64,000 nt of DNA from Stomoxys calcitrans (GCF_963082655.1 NC_081552.1:126761494-126825493), one strand, 5' to 3'; positions 1 through 11,783 are shown, counted from the stretch's first letter. The notes: generated from the letters alone by a model not told the origin. A program made the numbers and translations.

Positions 1-505
1 TGAACCCAAAATTCAACTTATACTATGGCTCAAAGATACTGATATGCCAATTAAATCCTATGAGCTAAAATCAGTCACGTACGGTACTGCCCTAGCTTCT
101 TTTCTTGCGATAAGTTGTCTCAAAAAGATCATCAGTGACATAGGAAAGTATATCCCCTTGGCTCTAAAGTTGTCGCCACCGATTTCTGTGTGGATGATCT
201 GCTCTCAGGGATGATGACTTGGATACGTTTATGCAGATACGTAGAGTGGTTATTCATATTCTTAACGCCTTTTTGGGTAAAAGGGATTCAAATCCTTAAC
301 AATTTGGAATCGATGAACTTGTAGCAAAGTCAGATGCACACAATCCTAACTTCATAAGTGCTCTTCGCGTACGGTGGAAACTGCAAGTCGATAATATATT
401 TTCCATTTGGACGTTAATATTTTTAATCTGCATGCTACTATCAGTGTCTTCTCGCCTATTTGGCCGTCTAGGACTGCTTTCCCCGGTATAGCGTTATTTC
501 GCCCA
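1..505 (+). pseudogene. BEL/Pao retrotransposon pol fragment (RT to RNase H linker), 5' end outside window
   Basis: Translation in shifting plus-strand frames gives pieces of a BEL/Pao reverse transcriptase: a block with YELKSVTYGTALASFLAI near 60-110, then after a frame change near 165-180 the catalytic-site block FCVDDLLSG at about 185-212, then RWKLQVDNIF near 370-400 and LGLLSPV near 470-490. The same order of blocks occurs in the longer BEL element at 31783-42279 ([31 protein letters not shown]), which supports the call from within the window. At least two frameshifts and stop codons make it non-functional. The 5' part lies outside the window, and beyond about 505 no BEL homology is visible. 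Confidence 0.75.
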
Positions 506-690
506 AAACAACAAATGTCATATCGCACAAATTCTTGCAATGTTAGTTGTTTTAGCACACTTTTGGGCGATATGACCCACTTTTGGGTGCAATGGCATTT
601 TGGATCTGATAAAAATGGATATGACAAGATATCCAACTAACCGAAAAATATCAAAACAACCTATGACATTTTGCCCAAAATGAATAAATG
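506..690. other. Unclassified spacer with a nested short inverted repeat
   Basis: No gene is recognised. gtcatatcgc (517-526) is exactly complementary to gcgatatgac (567-576), and cgcccaaaa (500-508) pairs with ttttgggcg (561-569). These two pairings share bases and are mutually exclusive, so this looks like a degenerate repeat rather than a designed stem. Confidence 0.35.
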
Positions 691-1350
691 AATAATCTAC
701 TCCCAAATACCTTTCATTTGAGGCCCATATTGACATGAACGCCCAAATGTCTGTTTGGGGGAATTTTAGGGTTGGGGCGGCCCGATGGGTTCTTAGATCG
801 AAATTTTAATACCATATTCGTATTCTGTTTTCCAATACCTTTCATTTGATACCCATATTGTCCCGTTCGGTCCACTTTTGATTTTGGGTAAAGTTGCAGG
901 GTCCGCCCTCTTCCGAAATCAACAAACTATAAAACCTATTTCTCGTTCCTGACCATATTCGTAATCTAATCCCGAATACCTTTCATTTGAGTCCCATATT
1001 GTCGTAATCGTCTGCAAAACCTATTTTAGGGGGTTTTGGGGCGGAGGCGGCCCCGCAGTTACTTGGAACCAATATTTAATATGAAATTCATTCTCTAATC
1101 CTTAATACCTTTTATTGAAGACCCATATTGTCCCGATCGGTCCACTTTTATTTTGGGTAGTATTTTTGGGGTACGGGGGAGAGTCCGCCCCCTCCGATAT
1201 CAAAAAAGTAAATAGCCTATGTTTCTTTCCAGACCAACCTACACAATCTGTGAAAATTTTAAGGTAATCCGTTCAGCCTTTTTTGAGTATATACGGAAAA
1301 ATTACGCACCCCGACAAACAAACAAACACAAATTCAATTTTATATAACAC
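690..1350 (+). repeat. F1 interspersed repeat, partial copy (3' part)
   Basis: Contains several degenerate units with the phrase tacctttcatttgag-cccatattg (near 708, 838, 978 and 1110), and ends in the family tail: aatccgttcagcc, gagtatatacgga and an acaaacaaacaaacacaaa run before ttttatata. The next F1 head follows directly. No coding capacity is visible. The family is recognised by comparison among copies in this window; its class is not established. Confidence 0.7.
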
Positions 1351-3062
1351 TAGCTGACTCGGGCCTGCTCCGCTGCGCCTTCTTTTACTTTATATGGAAC
1401 AAAAGTTTCCTTGGAATATTTATTTTCGACAATTAAAGATTTTTTAGTGAAATAACATTCTACGAAAATAGTATATCGCTTGACTAACAATTTAACAATA
1501 TAAGTGCCTTTATCTAAATCCCATATGATCTTTATTGGTCTACGAATTTAAGTTTGGATATAAGGTGTACTCCCAGATACTTGGCCCTGAAAAAATATCA
1601 GCATCGTGCTCTTCTCTCAAATCCCATTTATTTAAACCCCATATTGCCATTGGCTTAAGAGGAGTTTACAGGATCAGGCGTCCCTCAAACACATGACCCC
1701 AAAATAAGATATCAAATTCGTTTTCTAATCTCAAATAACTTTCATATGAGCCACATATTGGCATGGTTGAAAAAATTTTCCCTTTGGGAGTGTTTTGGGA
1801 AAGGGATGATGCCCTAAATACATGATCTTACATTTGGATATCAAATTCGTATTCTACTCCCAAATGCCTATGTTTGAGCCCGATATTGCGATGGTCACTA
1901 AAAAATTGCTGTGTGTGGGGTATTTTGGGAAAGGGGTAGACCCCAGAAAATTGGTTCCGAAAATGGGTATCAATTCTTACTCTACCCCCCAATACCTTTC
2001 ATATAAGCTCCACATTGAAATGGTCGCTATATATGGCCGATTTAGGGGTGTTTTGGGGATTGAGGTGGTCGCCCAAACACTAAGCCCGGAAAATATATCA
2101 GCAACGTGCTCTATTCTCACATATCTATATATCATTTATTTTAACCCCATATTGCCATTGGCCTCAAAATTGGATATCAAATTCGTTTTGAAATCTCATT
2201 TAAACTCCTTATTGCAAAAGTCAGCAAATATGTCCGGTTTGGGGTATTGGCCCTAAAAACTATAAATATTTAGTTCCACTCTCTTTATGACCCAAATTGT
2301 CTTGGTGAGCAAATACGGCCTATTTGGGGGTTGTTATGGTGGTGGGACGTCCCCTAGACGGTTGGTTCCTAATGTTGGCAACAGATACGTGGTCTACTCC
2401 CAAATACCTTTAATTTGAGCCCCATATTACAATGGTCAGTAAATAAGTCCTCTTTGGGGGGTGTTTTGGTGAAGGGGTGGACCCCCAGAAATGTGGTCCC
2501 ACATTTGGATATCAGATTCGTATTCTACTCGCAAATACCTTTCATTTGAGTCCCATATTGCCATGGTCGGTAAATATGTCCGATTTAGGGGTGTTTTGGT
2601 CTTGGGGTGGTCCCCCTTGCACTTGGTTCGACAAATGGATATCAGATACGTTTTCTTATCCTCAATACCTTTCATTTGAGTCCCATATTTTCGTGATTGG
2701 TGTAAATATATGTTTGGTAGGTTTTAGGGTGGGGCGGTCCCCCTAGGTACCCCATCCGAAATTTGGACACCAAATTTTTATTTTTAGGGTACTATATGAG
2801 AGCACACAAAACTTCGCTTAAATCGCACCACCCATCTCCGAGATCTGGCGTTTCTGACAATTAGGGTAAGGGGGAGGGTCCGCTCCCCCTACAGATATAA
2901 AAAAATTTAGTACCCTTTTTTCATCACAGGGTCATTATGCACCATCTGTGAAAATTTCAAGAAAATCGGTTCATACGTTTCTGAGTCTATAAGGAACACA
3001 CAAATATACAAACATACAAACAAACAAACAACCAAACCTACAAACAAACACAAATTGATTTT
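1351..3062 (+). repeat. F1 interspersed repeat, near-complete copy A
   Basis: Starts with the family head tagctgac-c/tcgggcc, followed by gctccgctgcgccttctttta and tttatatggaacaaaa. It continues through about ten ~130-bp degenerate units and ends with cagatataaaaaa, aaatcggttcatacgtttctgag and the acaaacatacaaac tail at about 2990-3062. A mini-me-like element is inserted exactly at the end of the tail (gatttttatac), and the next F1 head appears after it at 4432. Non-coding; the short open frames in it are by-products of the repeat. Confidence 0.75.
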
Positions 3063-4432
3063 TATACCCTCCACCATAGGAGGGGGGGTATACTAATTTC
3101 GTCATTCTGTTTGTAACTACTCGAAATATTCGTCTGAGACCCCAAAGATGCTGTTGGACGCAACGTTACGGTGAATGAACACATTTCGAACCGAACACTG
3201 ATTTTGGTAATAAAAGTCTATTCATGATGAAATGTCAAAGCATACTGAGCATCTTTCTCTTTGACACCATGTCTGAAATCCCACGTGATCTGTCAAATAC
3301 TAATGCATGAAAATCCTAACCTCAAAAAAATCACCCTTTATATATATTCTTGATCGTCGTGACATTTTATGTCGATCTAGCCATGTCCGTCCGTCCGTCC
3401 GTCTGTAGAAAGCACGCTAACTTCCGAAGGAGTAAAGCTAGCCGCTTGAAATTTTGCACAAATACTTCTTATAAGTGTAGGTCGGTTGGTATTGTAAATG
3501 GGCCATATCGGTCCATGTTTTGATATAGGTGTCATATAAACCGATCTTGGGTCTTGACTTCTTGAGCCTCTAGAGTGCGCAATTCTTATCCGATTGGAAT
3601 GAAATTTTGCACGACGTGTTTCGTTATTATATCCAACAACTGTGTCAAGTATGGTTCAAATCGGTCCATAACCTTATATAGCTGTCATATAAACCGATTT
3701 TGGGTCTTGATTTCTCGAGCCTCTGGAGGGCGCAATTCTTATCCATTTTGAATGAATTTGGGCACGTAGCATTTTGTTATGATATCCAACAACTGTGCCA
3801 AGTACGGTTCCAATCGGTCCATAACCTGATATAGCTGCCATATAAACCGATCTTGGATCTTGACTTCTTGAGCCCCTAGAGGGCGCAATTCTTATCCATT
3901 TTGAATGAATTTGGGCACGTAGTATTTTGTTATGATACCCAACAACTGTGCCAAATATGGTTCAAATTGGTTCATAACCTGATATAGCTGCCATATTAAC
4001 CGATCTGGGATCTTGACTTCTTGAGCCTCTAAAGGTCGCAATTAATATCCGATTTGCCTGAAATTTTGTACGACAGATCCTCTCATGACCATCTACATAC
4101 GTATTTATTATGATCTGAATCGGTCTATAGCCCGATACAGCTCCCATATAAATCGATCTCTCTACTTTACTTCATGAGCCCCCAAAGGGTGCAATTCTTA
4201 TTCGAATTGGCTGACATTTACACAGGTCTCCAACATATAATTTAATTGTGATCCAAACCGGACCATATCTTGATATCGCTCTAATAGTAGAGCAAATCCT
4301 TTCTTATATCCTGTTTTGCCTAAGAAAAGATGCCGGGAAAAGAATTCGTCAAATGCGATCAATGGTGGAGGGTATATATGATTCGGCCCGGCCGAACTTA
4401 GCACGCGTTTACTTGTTATATATAAGACTAGC
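3063..4432 (-). mobile_element. Mini-me/DINE-like non-autonomous element, minus orientation, copy 1
   Basis: The left (tail) end reads taccctccaccata, then ggggggtatac, cgaaatattcgtctgagacccc, a TA-rich stretch, tcttgatcgtcg, gtcgatctagccatg and a (GTCC/GTCT) run at 3388-3413. The centre holds ~150-bp units carrying gatatagctgccatataaaccgatc and cttgagcctctagagggcgcaattc. The right (head) end is ggtggagggtatatatgattcggcccggccgaacttag and then acttgtta. The TA-core-GTCY order is the hallmark described for dipteran mini-me elements; the subterminal inverted repeat (taccctccaccat at both ends) and the hairpin resemble DINE-1/Helentron-associated elements. Interrupted at 3145-3337. Confidence 0.8.
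3145..3337 (-). mobile_element. Rosa-like Tc1/mariner derivative fragment nested in a mini-me element
   Basis: From gatgctgttggacgcaacg to cctcaaaaaaatcaccct the sequence matches the right half of the element at 27037-27630, including the same abnormal junction (acggtgaatgaacacatttcg). It lacks about 30 bp between ggtaataaaa and gtctattcatg. It breaks the mini-me TA tract between gacccc and tatatatattcttgatcg, consistent with insertion at TA. The left end is missing. Confidence 0.75.
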
Positions 4433-6466
4433 TGACCCGGGCCCAAATACCATGCTACGAAAATAGTATATCGCTTGACTAACTGTTTAACAATATAAGT
4501 GCCTTTTTCCGAATCCCATATGATCTTTATTGGTCTACGAATTTAAGTTTGGATGTAAGGTGTACTCCATTCTTAAAATACTTTATTTTAGCCCGGGGTG
4601 TTTTAGGGGAGAGGTGGTCCCTCAGATACTTGGCACTGAAAAAATATCAGCATGGTGCTCTTCTCTCAAATACCATTCATTTAAACCCCATATTGCCTTT
4701 GGCTTAAGAAGAGTTTACAAGATGAGGCGTCCCCCAACCAATGGCCCCAAAATAGGTTATCAAATTCGTTTTCTATTCTCAAATACCTTTCATTTGAGCC
4801 ACATATTGGCATGTTTGAAAAAATTTTCCCCTTGGGGGTGTTTTGGGGTAGGGATGATGCCCTAAATACATGATCCTACATTTGGATATCAAATTCGTAT
4901 TCTACTCCCAAATACATTTATTTGAGCCAAATATTGCGATGGTCCCTGTTTTAGTTGTTTAGTTGCTGTTTATGGGGTATTTTGGGAAAGGGGTAGACCC
5001 CCAGAAAATTGGTCCCGAAAACGGATATCAATTCTTACTCTACCCTCAATACCTTTCATTTAAGCCCCACATTGGCATGGTCGGTATATATGGCCGATTT
5101 AGGGGTGTTTTGGGGAGTGGGGTGGTCCCCCAAATTCTAAGCCCTGAAAATATATCAGAAACGTGCTCTATTCTCATATATATATATATAATTTATTTGA
5201 ACTCCATATTGTCATTGCCCTCAAAATTGGATATCAAATTCGTTTTCAAATCTCATTTAAACTCCTTATTGCTAATATGTCCGGTTTGGGGTATTGGCCC
5301 TAAAATTTATGAATATTTAGTTCCACTCTCTTTACGACCCAAATTGTCTTGGTGAACAAATACGTTCTATTAGGGGGTTGTTATGGTGGTGGGACGTCCG
5401 GTAGACAGTTGGTCCCTAATGTTTATATCAAATAAGTGGTCTACTCCCACATACGTTTAACTTGAGCCCCATATTTCCATAGTCGACAAACATGACCGAC
5501 TTGGGGGTGTTTTGGGGGATGGGCGGCCACTCAGTGAGTTGCCCTTGAAAATATATATCGGATTGGTGTTCCACTCTAAAAACCCTCTTATTTGAGCCTC
5601 ATATTGCAAAAGTCACCAAATACTTTCTATTTGAGTGGTGTTGTGGGGGTGGTATGGCCCCATAGGCACTTTCCTCAAATATTGATATCAGATTCGTGCT
5701 TTACTCCCAAAGACCATTCATTTGAGCCCCATGTGGATATGGTCGTAAATTTGTCCCTTTTGGGGGTGTTTTTGGTAAGAGACGGTCCCCCAAACACCTG
5801 GTCCCATATTTGGATATCAGATTCTAATTCTGCACCCAAATACCTTTTATTTAAGCCCCATATTACCATGGTCAGTAAATAAGTCCTGTTTGGGGGTGTT
5901 TTGGGGAAGGGGTGGACCCCCAGAAACGTGGTCCCACATTTGGATATTAGATTCGTATTCTACTCGTAAATACCTTTCATTTGAGTCCCATAATGCTGTG
6001 GTCGGTAAATATGTCCGATTTAAGGGTGGTTTGGTCCTTGTGGTGGTCCCCCTAGCATTTGGTCCGATAATTGGATATCAGATACGTTTTCTTATCCTAA
6101 ATACCTTTCATTTGAGTCCCATATTGTCGTGATTGGTCTAAATATATGTTTGGTTAGTGTTAGGGTGGGGCGGCCCCCCTAGGTACCCCATCCGAAATTT
6201 GGATACCAAATTTTTATTTTTGGCGTACTATATGAGAGCACACAAAATTTCGCTTAAATTGCACCACCCATCTCCGAGATCTGGCGTTTCTGAAAATTAG
6301 TGTAAGGGGGCGGGTACGCCCCCCCCCCCTATTTTCACCACGGTCAATATGTACCATCTTTGAAAATTTCAAGAAAATCGGTTCAGCCGTTTCTGAGTCT
6401 ATAAGGAACTCACAAACATACAAACAAACAAATCTACTAACAAACATAAAATGATTTTTAGATATA
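4433..6466 (+). repeat. F1 interspersed repeat, copy B
   Basis: Starts tataagactagctgacccgggccc. The gctccgctgcgcc part of the head is missing. About fourteen degenerate ~130-bp units follow, then the tail with aaaatcggttcagccgtttctgagtctataaggaac and acaaacatacaaacaaac at about 6365-6450. The next F1 head (gatataagactagctgagcccgg) abuts at 6466. Non-coding. Confidence 0.75.
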
Positions 6467-7040
6467 AGACTAGCTGAGCCCGGCCCACTCTGCTGCGTCA
6501 GAAAATGCTATGTTGGAGAAAAGTACTCTTAATTTGGAAAGTTTTGCCTAACTTCAGTGGAAAATGTAATCCAATTCTCCTGTGGATTTTTCTACTTTCA
6601 AATACCTCTTATTTAAACCCCATTAAGTAAATTTTTGTTTAAGGGTGTGGTGGATCCCCAGAGACTTTGTCTCAAAAGTGTAAGTCAATTTCGTGCTCTA
6701 CTGCCGAAGGTATTTCATTTGAGATCCATACTGACATGCTCGGTAAGTATTTCCGATTTGAGGAGTTTTTTGTGGGTGGGTGACCCACGAAACACTTAGT
6801 CCCACAATTGGATATCAGATTCGCTTTTTACTCTCAAATACCTTAAATTTGATGCTCATATTGCAGTGATTGGTCTATAAATCCGTTTGGCGGGTTTTAA
6901 GGTTAGGCGGCCTACTTTGACACCCGACCTTAGATTCTGATACCAAAGTGTTAATTTTAGGTTAATGTTAGTGTGCCAAAAAAATTCTCTTAAATCGCCC
7001 TACCCATCTTCGAAATCTGGTGATTTAGGAAATTATTGTT
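6467..7040 (+). repeat. F1 interspersed repeat, partial copy C (5' part)
   Basis: Begins actagctgagcccggcccactctgctgcg and shows four or five diverged units (tatttcatttgagatccatactg, ttaaatttgatgctcatattg). Homology fades near 7040 at the point where the tail would start. Confidence 0.65.
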
Positions 7041-7640
7041 TAGGACCGTCTTAGAGTGGAAAATTAAAAAAAAAAAAATAATACCGCAAACAAACGCAAC
7101 GAAGTCATAACGAAGATAAATTCTGTATGATTAAATTTGACCACTCTGCCCTCTTTTGGTGCATGTTGGCTTCTCCAAATTGGCGCCATTTTCTGGCTGT
7201 TTTCAATTGGATCAACGTAATCCATTTGGAAACAGCCGGTAGATGACGCTAATGTAAGTGCTACTACTCGCTTGGAGTGGCTTAACGCCTGTAACATTGA
7301 TTACCATATGGTAGATGTCTGTAAATGACAATATGACTATCTATTAAATAGTCATCATTTAGTATTTTTCTAAATTAAATCAAATTGCCATATTAAACGA
7401 TTTTCTGTGGTAAAGAACTAATTTTCCAATATATATATATGGCGTAGTGACGAAAGTAATTACTATTAAACCATATAAAACTTTTGAACAAAAAGTGTTG
7501 CCCAGCTGCACGTCGTTTGGTCTTGTCTATCGATGAGCTAAAAATGGTTGCAATCTCAACATTAAGGTTTTGTAACTCCTCCTATCACGCTGAAACTCAA
7601 AATTTTTGGGTTATGGCGGTCTACTTTTTTAAATCACACA
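7041..7640. other. Unclassified DNA between F1 pieces
   Basis: Begins with an A-rich stretch (7065-7080), then about 250 bp with somewhat higher G+C, then AT-rich DNA with a short (TA) tract near 7428-7440. Short open frames on both strands have no recognisable domain. I see no promoter, exon or repeat signature that I can name. Confidence 0.4.
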
Positions 7641-7979
7641 GTGTCCTATTAGGTCATTATGATTGATCGACTGTTTTGGGGTGAGGTGGTCTGCTAGATA
7701 AATGAGCAGAATGAAGATATCAGATTCACAGTCCACAACCTTATACCTTTGATTTAACCCCATATTGTCATGATTGGTGTATACAGCCGTTTGGTGGAGG
7801 GTGTCTATATGAGTGTTGTGCGCCACACTCCATCTGCCACTTGAGCACATATTTGAACGACGAATACCTTTCATTTGAGTCCCATATTGTCCCAATCGGT
7901 CCAACCTTGATCTTGGGTGGTGTTTTTTGAGAAACGGCCAACCCTCCTCCTTCCAATATCAGCAAACTATGTGGCCTAC
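7641..7979 (+). repeat. F1 interspersed repeat, internal fragment
   Basis: Three diverged units: accttatacctttgatttaaccccatattgtcatg near 7738, aatacctttcatttgagtcccatattgtcccaatcgg near 7863, and the tail-proximal nearby cctccttccaatatcagc. It runs into a new F1 head at 7980. Confidence 0.6.
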
Positions 7980-9665
7980 TAGCCGAACCGGGCCCGCTCC
8001 GCTGCGCCTTCTTTAACTCTCTAATATCTTTTTAGGATGGGGACACTTACCCCTGAATGCGGAAATCGAATTCGAGCCATTGTAGCTTATGACACTGAAC
8101 AAGTTCGAATCCTGACAAGAACATCGGACATATCGGTGTTTATCCCATCTTAGTGTTGGCGACATTTGCGAGGTACAATGCCATGCATGGTCATTTAAAA
8201 TATTTTCACCAAAGAGGTGTCGCACTGCGAGACGCCGTTCAAACTAGGCTATAAAAAAAAGTCCCTTATCATTGAGTTTAAACTTGAATCAAAAAGCAAG
8301 CGTTGATGTGTGAGAATTTTCCCCTTTTCTATTTCTGGTGGTAATGTTCTTCCTTAGGGGAGGGATGGCACCTCAGACATTTCGACTCAAATATGGCTAT
8401 CAAATTCGTGCTGCACTTCCAAATCCCTTTAATTTGAGCTCCATGTTGCCATGGCCGATAAATATGAACCGTTTGGGATGGGTATTTGGACTCAAATTTT
8501 AATACCATATTCGTTTTCTGGTCTCCAATTCCTTTCATTTGATACCTTTATTGTGCCCATCGGACCACTTTCGGATATGGGTGGGAAGGAAATCGGTCCA
8601 GCCAAGTATCATATAGTCATAATGGGTCTAATGGCGTTTTTAAGGGGTGGCGTGACCCCCTATACTTGGATCTGATTTTGTATGCCAGATTCGAAATCTA
8701 CTCCCGAATACCTTTCAGTTGACCCCCTTATTGTAATGTACATTCTATATGTGTGGGGGAGTTTTGGGGCTGTGGGCCGACGGGTGCTTAGACTTAAATT
8801 TAATTACCATATTCAGATTCTACTCTTCAATACCTTTCATTTGATACCTGTATTGTCCCGATCGGTCCACTTTCGATTTTGCGTTGTGTTTTTAGCATAA
8901 GGGGGAGGGTCCGTCCCCCTTCCGATACCGAAAATTATATAGCCTTTGTTTCCTTCCAGACCAACCTACACAATATGCGAAAATTTCGAGAAAATCGGTT
9001 CTGCCGTTTTTCAGTCTATACGGATCAAAGAAACCGAGTTCCATATATCCGTGATTGGCTAATGTGCCCATTTTGGGCGTTTTTGTGGGGGTGGGGTGAC
9101 CCCGTATACTTCGAAATTAATTTGTATGCCAGATTCGTTATCTACTCCCGCATGCTCTTCATTTGATATACATATTGTCCTTATCGGTCCATTTTGATTT
9201 TGGGCAGTGTTTTTGGGATAACAGTGAGGGTGCGCCCCTTCCGTTATCAATAAATTTTAAGGCCTATTCCTACTTCGTGACCATATTCGTAATCTACTCC
9301 CGAATAACATTTATTTGAGTCCCATAATGTCATGATCGTCAAATAAACCTATTTTAAGGGATTTTGGGGCTCCCAGGTACTTGGACCCAACTTTTATTAT
9401 GAATCGTTCTCTACTCTTGACTAGCTTTTATTTAAATCACATATTATCCCGATCGGTCCACTTTTATTTTTGGGTGGTACTTTTGGGGTAAGGGGTGGGT
9501 CCGCTCCCTTGAGATATCAAAAAATTACATAGCCTATTGCTCCTTCCGGACAACTCCCCACAATCTGTGAAAATTTCACAGAAATCGGTTTACCCGCTTT
9601 TGAGTCTATACGGAACACAAAAATTTACAAGCCCACAAACAAACAAACAAACACAAACTAATTTA
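7980..9665 (+). repeat. F1 interspersed repeat, copy with an inserted segment
   Basis: Head tagccgaaccgggcccgctccgctgcgcc is followed after about 15 bp by an unrelated segment (8018-8290). F1 units then resume from about 8330 (aatccctttaatttgagctcc). An internal tail-like sequence at 8950-9030 (agaaaatcggttctgccgtttttcagtctatacgg) suggests that two F1 ends are joined here. The final tail is at 9560-9660 with acaaacaaacaaacaaacacaaac. Confidence 0.65.
8018..8290. repeat. Segment inserted in F1, probably another dispersed repeat
   Basis: Sequence from tttttaggatggggacacttaccc to cccttatcattgagtttaaacttgaatc shares nothing with F1 and interrupts it. It includes gtgtcgcactgcgagacgccgttc, which I recall as common in muscid fly genomes; that is memory, not shown by this window, where only one copy is seen. 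Confidence 0.4.
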
Positions 9666-10089
9666 TATATATATGGATAAATGAAATTTGGAAATAGGGT
9701 TATTTTTTGATCAGACGTAGTATATATAACTATGTTATAGTTCAAGCACTGAGGAAGATCACCAGTTTTGGGCGGAATATTGGTAAAAATTTCAAAGTAC
9801 TATTTTTGTATAATTTTTCAATGTCCTCGAGTCAAAGAAGAAGAAAAATTAAAAAAAAAATATTCATACTAAATAAAAAATTAGTAAGGAAAGGCAAAAG
9901 TCGGGTGGAGCAGACTATATACCATATCCTACGCTTCTAAAAAACGATTAGTAACGTATTTTACTAGCCTTATTAGCGAACTGGTATTGGTTTTAATACC
10001 AATTTGTTCTTGTTTTTAGCACCAGACAATTATTGGTTTAAGAACCAAACCGTTATTGATCATTTCATCCCCTAATGAACAAAAAAACA
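9666..10089. other. AT-rich spacer with a truncated mini-me-like head
   Basis: A short (TA) run lies at 9663-9673. At 9887-9920 the sequence aaggcaaaagtcgggtggagcagactatat resembles the second type of head seen at 53045-53095 (minus strand). The open frame at 9707-9940 crosses this repeat and shows no domain, so I do not call it a gene. Confidence 0.4.
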
Positions 10090-10307
10090 AGTAAAACGGC
10101 GTTAAGTTCAGCTGGGTCAAACTTTGAATATCCACCACCTCGGGAATATATGTAAACCATTTTTTGTTAAAATCCAGTGAAAATGCATACCTTATGTCCC
10201 ATAGCAGCTATATCGAAATATGTTCCGATTTGAACCAAATACTAATAGTACAAGTCTTTGTTCAATTGTGTATAACAAAATACTGGTCTTTTTAGTAGTT
10301 ATATCTA
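10090..10307 (+). mobile_element. Mini-me-like head of the 'ccacctcgggtatatatg' subfamily
   Basis: acaagtaaaacggcgttaagttcagctgggtcaaactttg, then ccaccacctcgggaatatatgtaaacc, and then ataccttatgtcccatagcagc. The same order occurs at 61392-61572 and, inverted, at 25150-25336. It is cut off at tagttatatct by the head of the next element; 61572 shows the same junction. Confidence 0.7.
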
Positions 10308-11783
10308 ACAAGTAAAAGCGTGCTAAGTTCGGCCGGGCCGAATCTTATATACCCTCCACCATGGATCGCATTTGTCGAGTTCTTTTCCCGGCATCTCTTC
10401 TTAGGCAAAAAAGGATATAAGAAAAGAGTTGCTCTGCTATTAAAACGATATCAAGATATGGTCCGGTTCGGACCACAATTAAATTATATGTTGGAGACCT
10501 GTGTAAAATTTCAGCCAATTCGTATAAGAATTGCGCCCATTGGGGCTCACGAAGTAAAATAGAGAGAACGATTTATATGGGATCTGTATCGGGCTATAGA
10601 CCGATTCAGACCATAATAAACACGTTTGTTGATGGTCATGAGAGGATCCATCGTACAAAGTTTCAGGCATATCAGATAATAATTGCGACCTCTAGGGGTC
10701 AAGAAGTCAAGATCCCAGATCGGTTTATATGGCAGCTATATCAGGTTATGAACCGATTTGAACCTTATTTGACACAGTTGTTGAAAATAAAAATAAAATA
10801 CGTCATGCAAAATTTCAGCCAAATCGGATAGGAATTGCGCCCTCTAGAAGCTCAAGAAGTCAAATCCCCAGATCTGTTTATATGACAGCTATATCAGGTT
10901 ATGGACCGATACTTGGCACAGTTGTTGGATATCATAACGAAATACTTCGTGCAAAATTTCATTCTGATCGGATAAGAATTGCGCTCGCTAGAGGCTCAAG
11001 AAGTCAAGACCCAAGATCGGTTTATATGGCAGCTATATCAGGTTATGGACCGACTTAAACCATACTTGGCACATTTGTTGGGAATCATAACAAAACACAT
11101 CGTGCGAAATTCCATTCCAATCGGATAAGAGTTGCGCCCTCTAGAGGCTCAAGAAGTCAAGACCCAAGATCGGTTTATATGGCAGCTTTATCAGGTTATG
11201 AACCGATTTGAACCATTCTTGGCAAAGTTGTTGGATATAATAACAAAATACGTCGTGCAAAATTTCATTTCAATCGGATAAGAATTGCGCACTCTAGAGG
11301 CTCAAGAAGTCAAGACCCAAGATCGGTTTATATGGCAGCTATATCAGGTTATGAACCGATTTGAACTATACTTGGCACAGTTGTTGGATATCATAACAAA
11401 ACACGTCGTGCAAAATTTCATCCCAATCGGATAAGAATTGCGCACTCTAGAGGCTCAAGAAGTCAAGACCCAAGATTGGTTTATATGGCAGCTATATCAA
11501 AACATGGACCGATATGGCCTATTTACAATACCAACCGACCTACACTAATAAGAAGTATTTGTACAAAATTTCAAGCAGCTAGCTTTACTCCTTCGGAAGT
11601 TAGGGTGCTTTCGACAGACAGACGGACGGACGGACAGACGGACGGACATGGCTAAATCGACATAAAATGTCACGACGATCAAGAATATATATACTTTATG
11701 GGGTCTCAGACTAATATTTCGAGTAGTTACAAACAGAATGACGAAATTAGTATACCCCCATCTTATGGTGGAGGGTATAAAAA
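10308..11783 (+). mobile_element. Mini-me/DINE-like element, plus orientation, copy 2 (both ends present)
   Basis: Head acaagtaaaagcgtgctaag, palindrome TTCGGCCGGGCCGAA at about 10329-10343, then tataccctccaccatgg and tcttttcccggcatctcttcttaggcaaaa. About six units of ~153 bp follow (aagatcggtttatatggcagctatatcaggttatg), then agctttactccttcggaagttag, a gacggacg run, the core, tatatatactttatggggtctc and ccatcttatggtggagggtataa. The two ends share taccctccaccat in inverted orientation. No transposase; non-autonomous. Confidence 0.85.

Noticed and set aside
500..576. Inverted repeats as a regulatory stem-loop
   Set aside because: The two possible pairings compete and the loop is about 40 nt; no copy or context supports function.
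7064..7297. 77-codon minus-strand frame
   Set aside because: It starts at an A-rich stretch, has a poly-Phe end from that stretch, and no recognisable domain.
9707..9940. 77-codon basic frame
   Set aside because: Overlaps a mini-me-like head of the second type; lysine-rich because of A-rich DNA.
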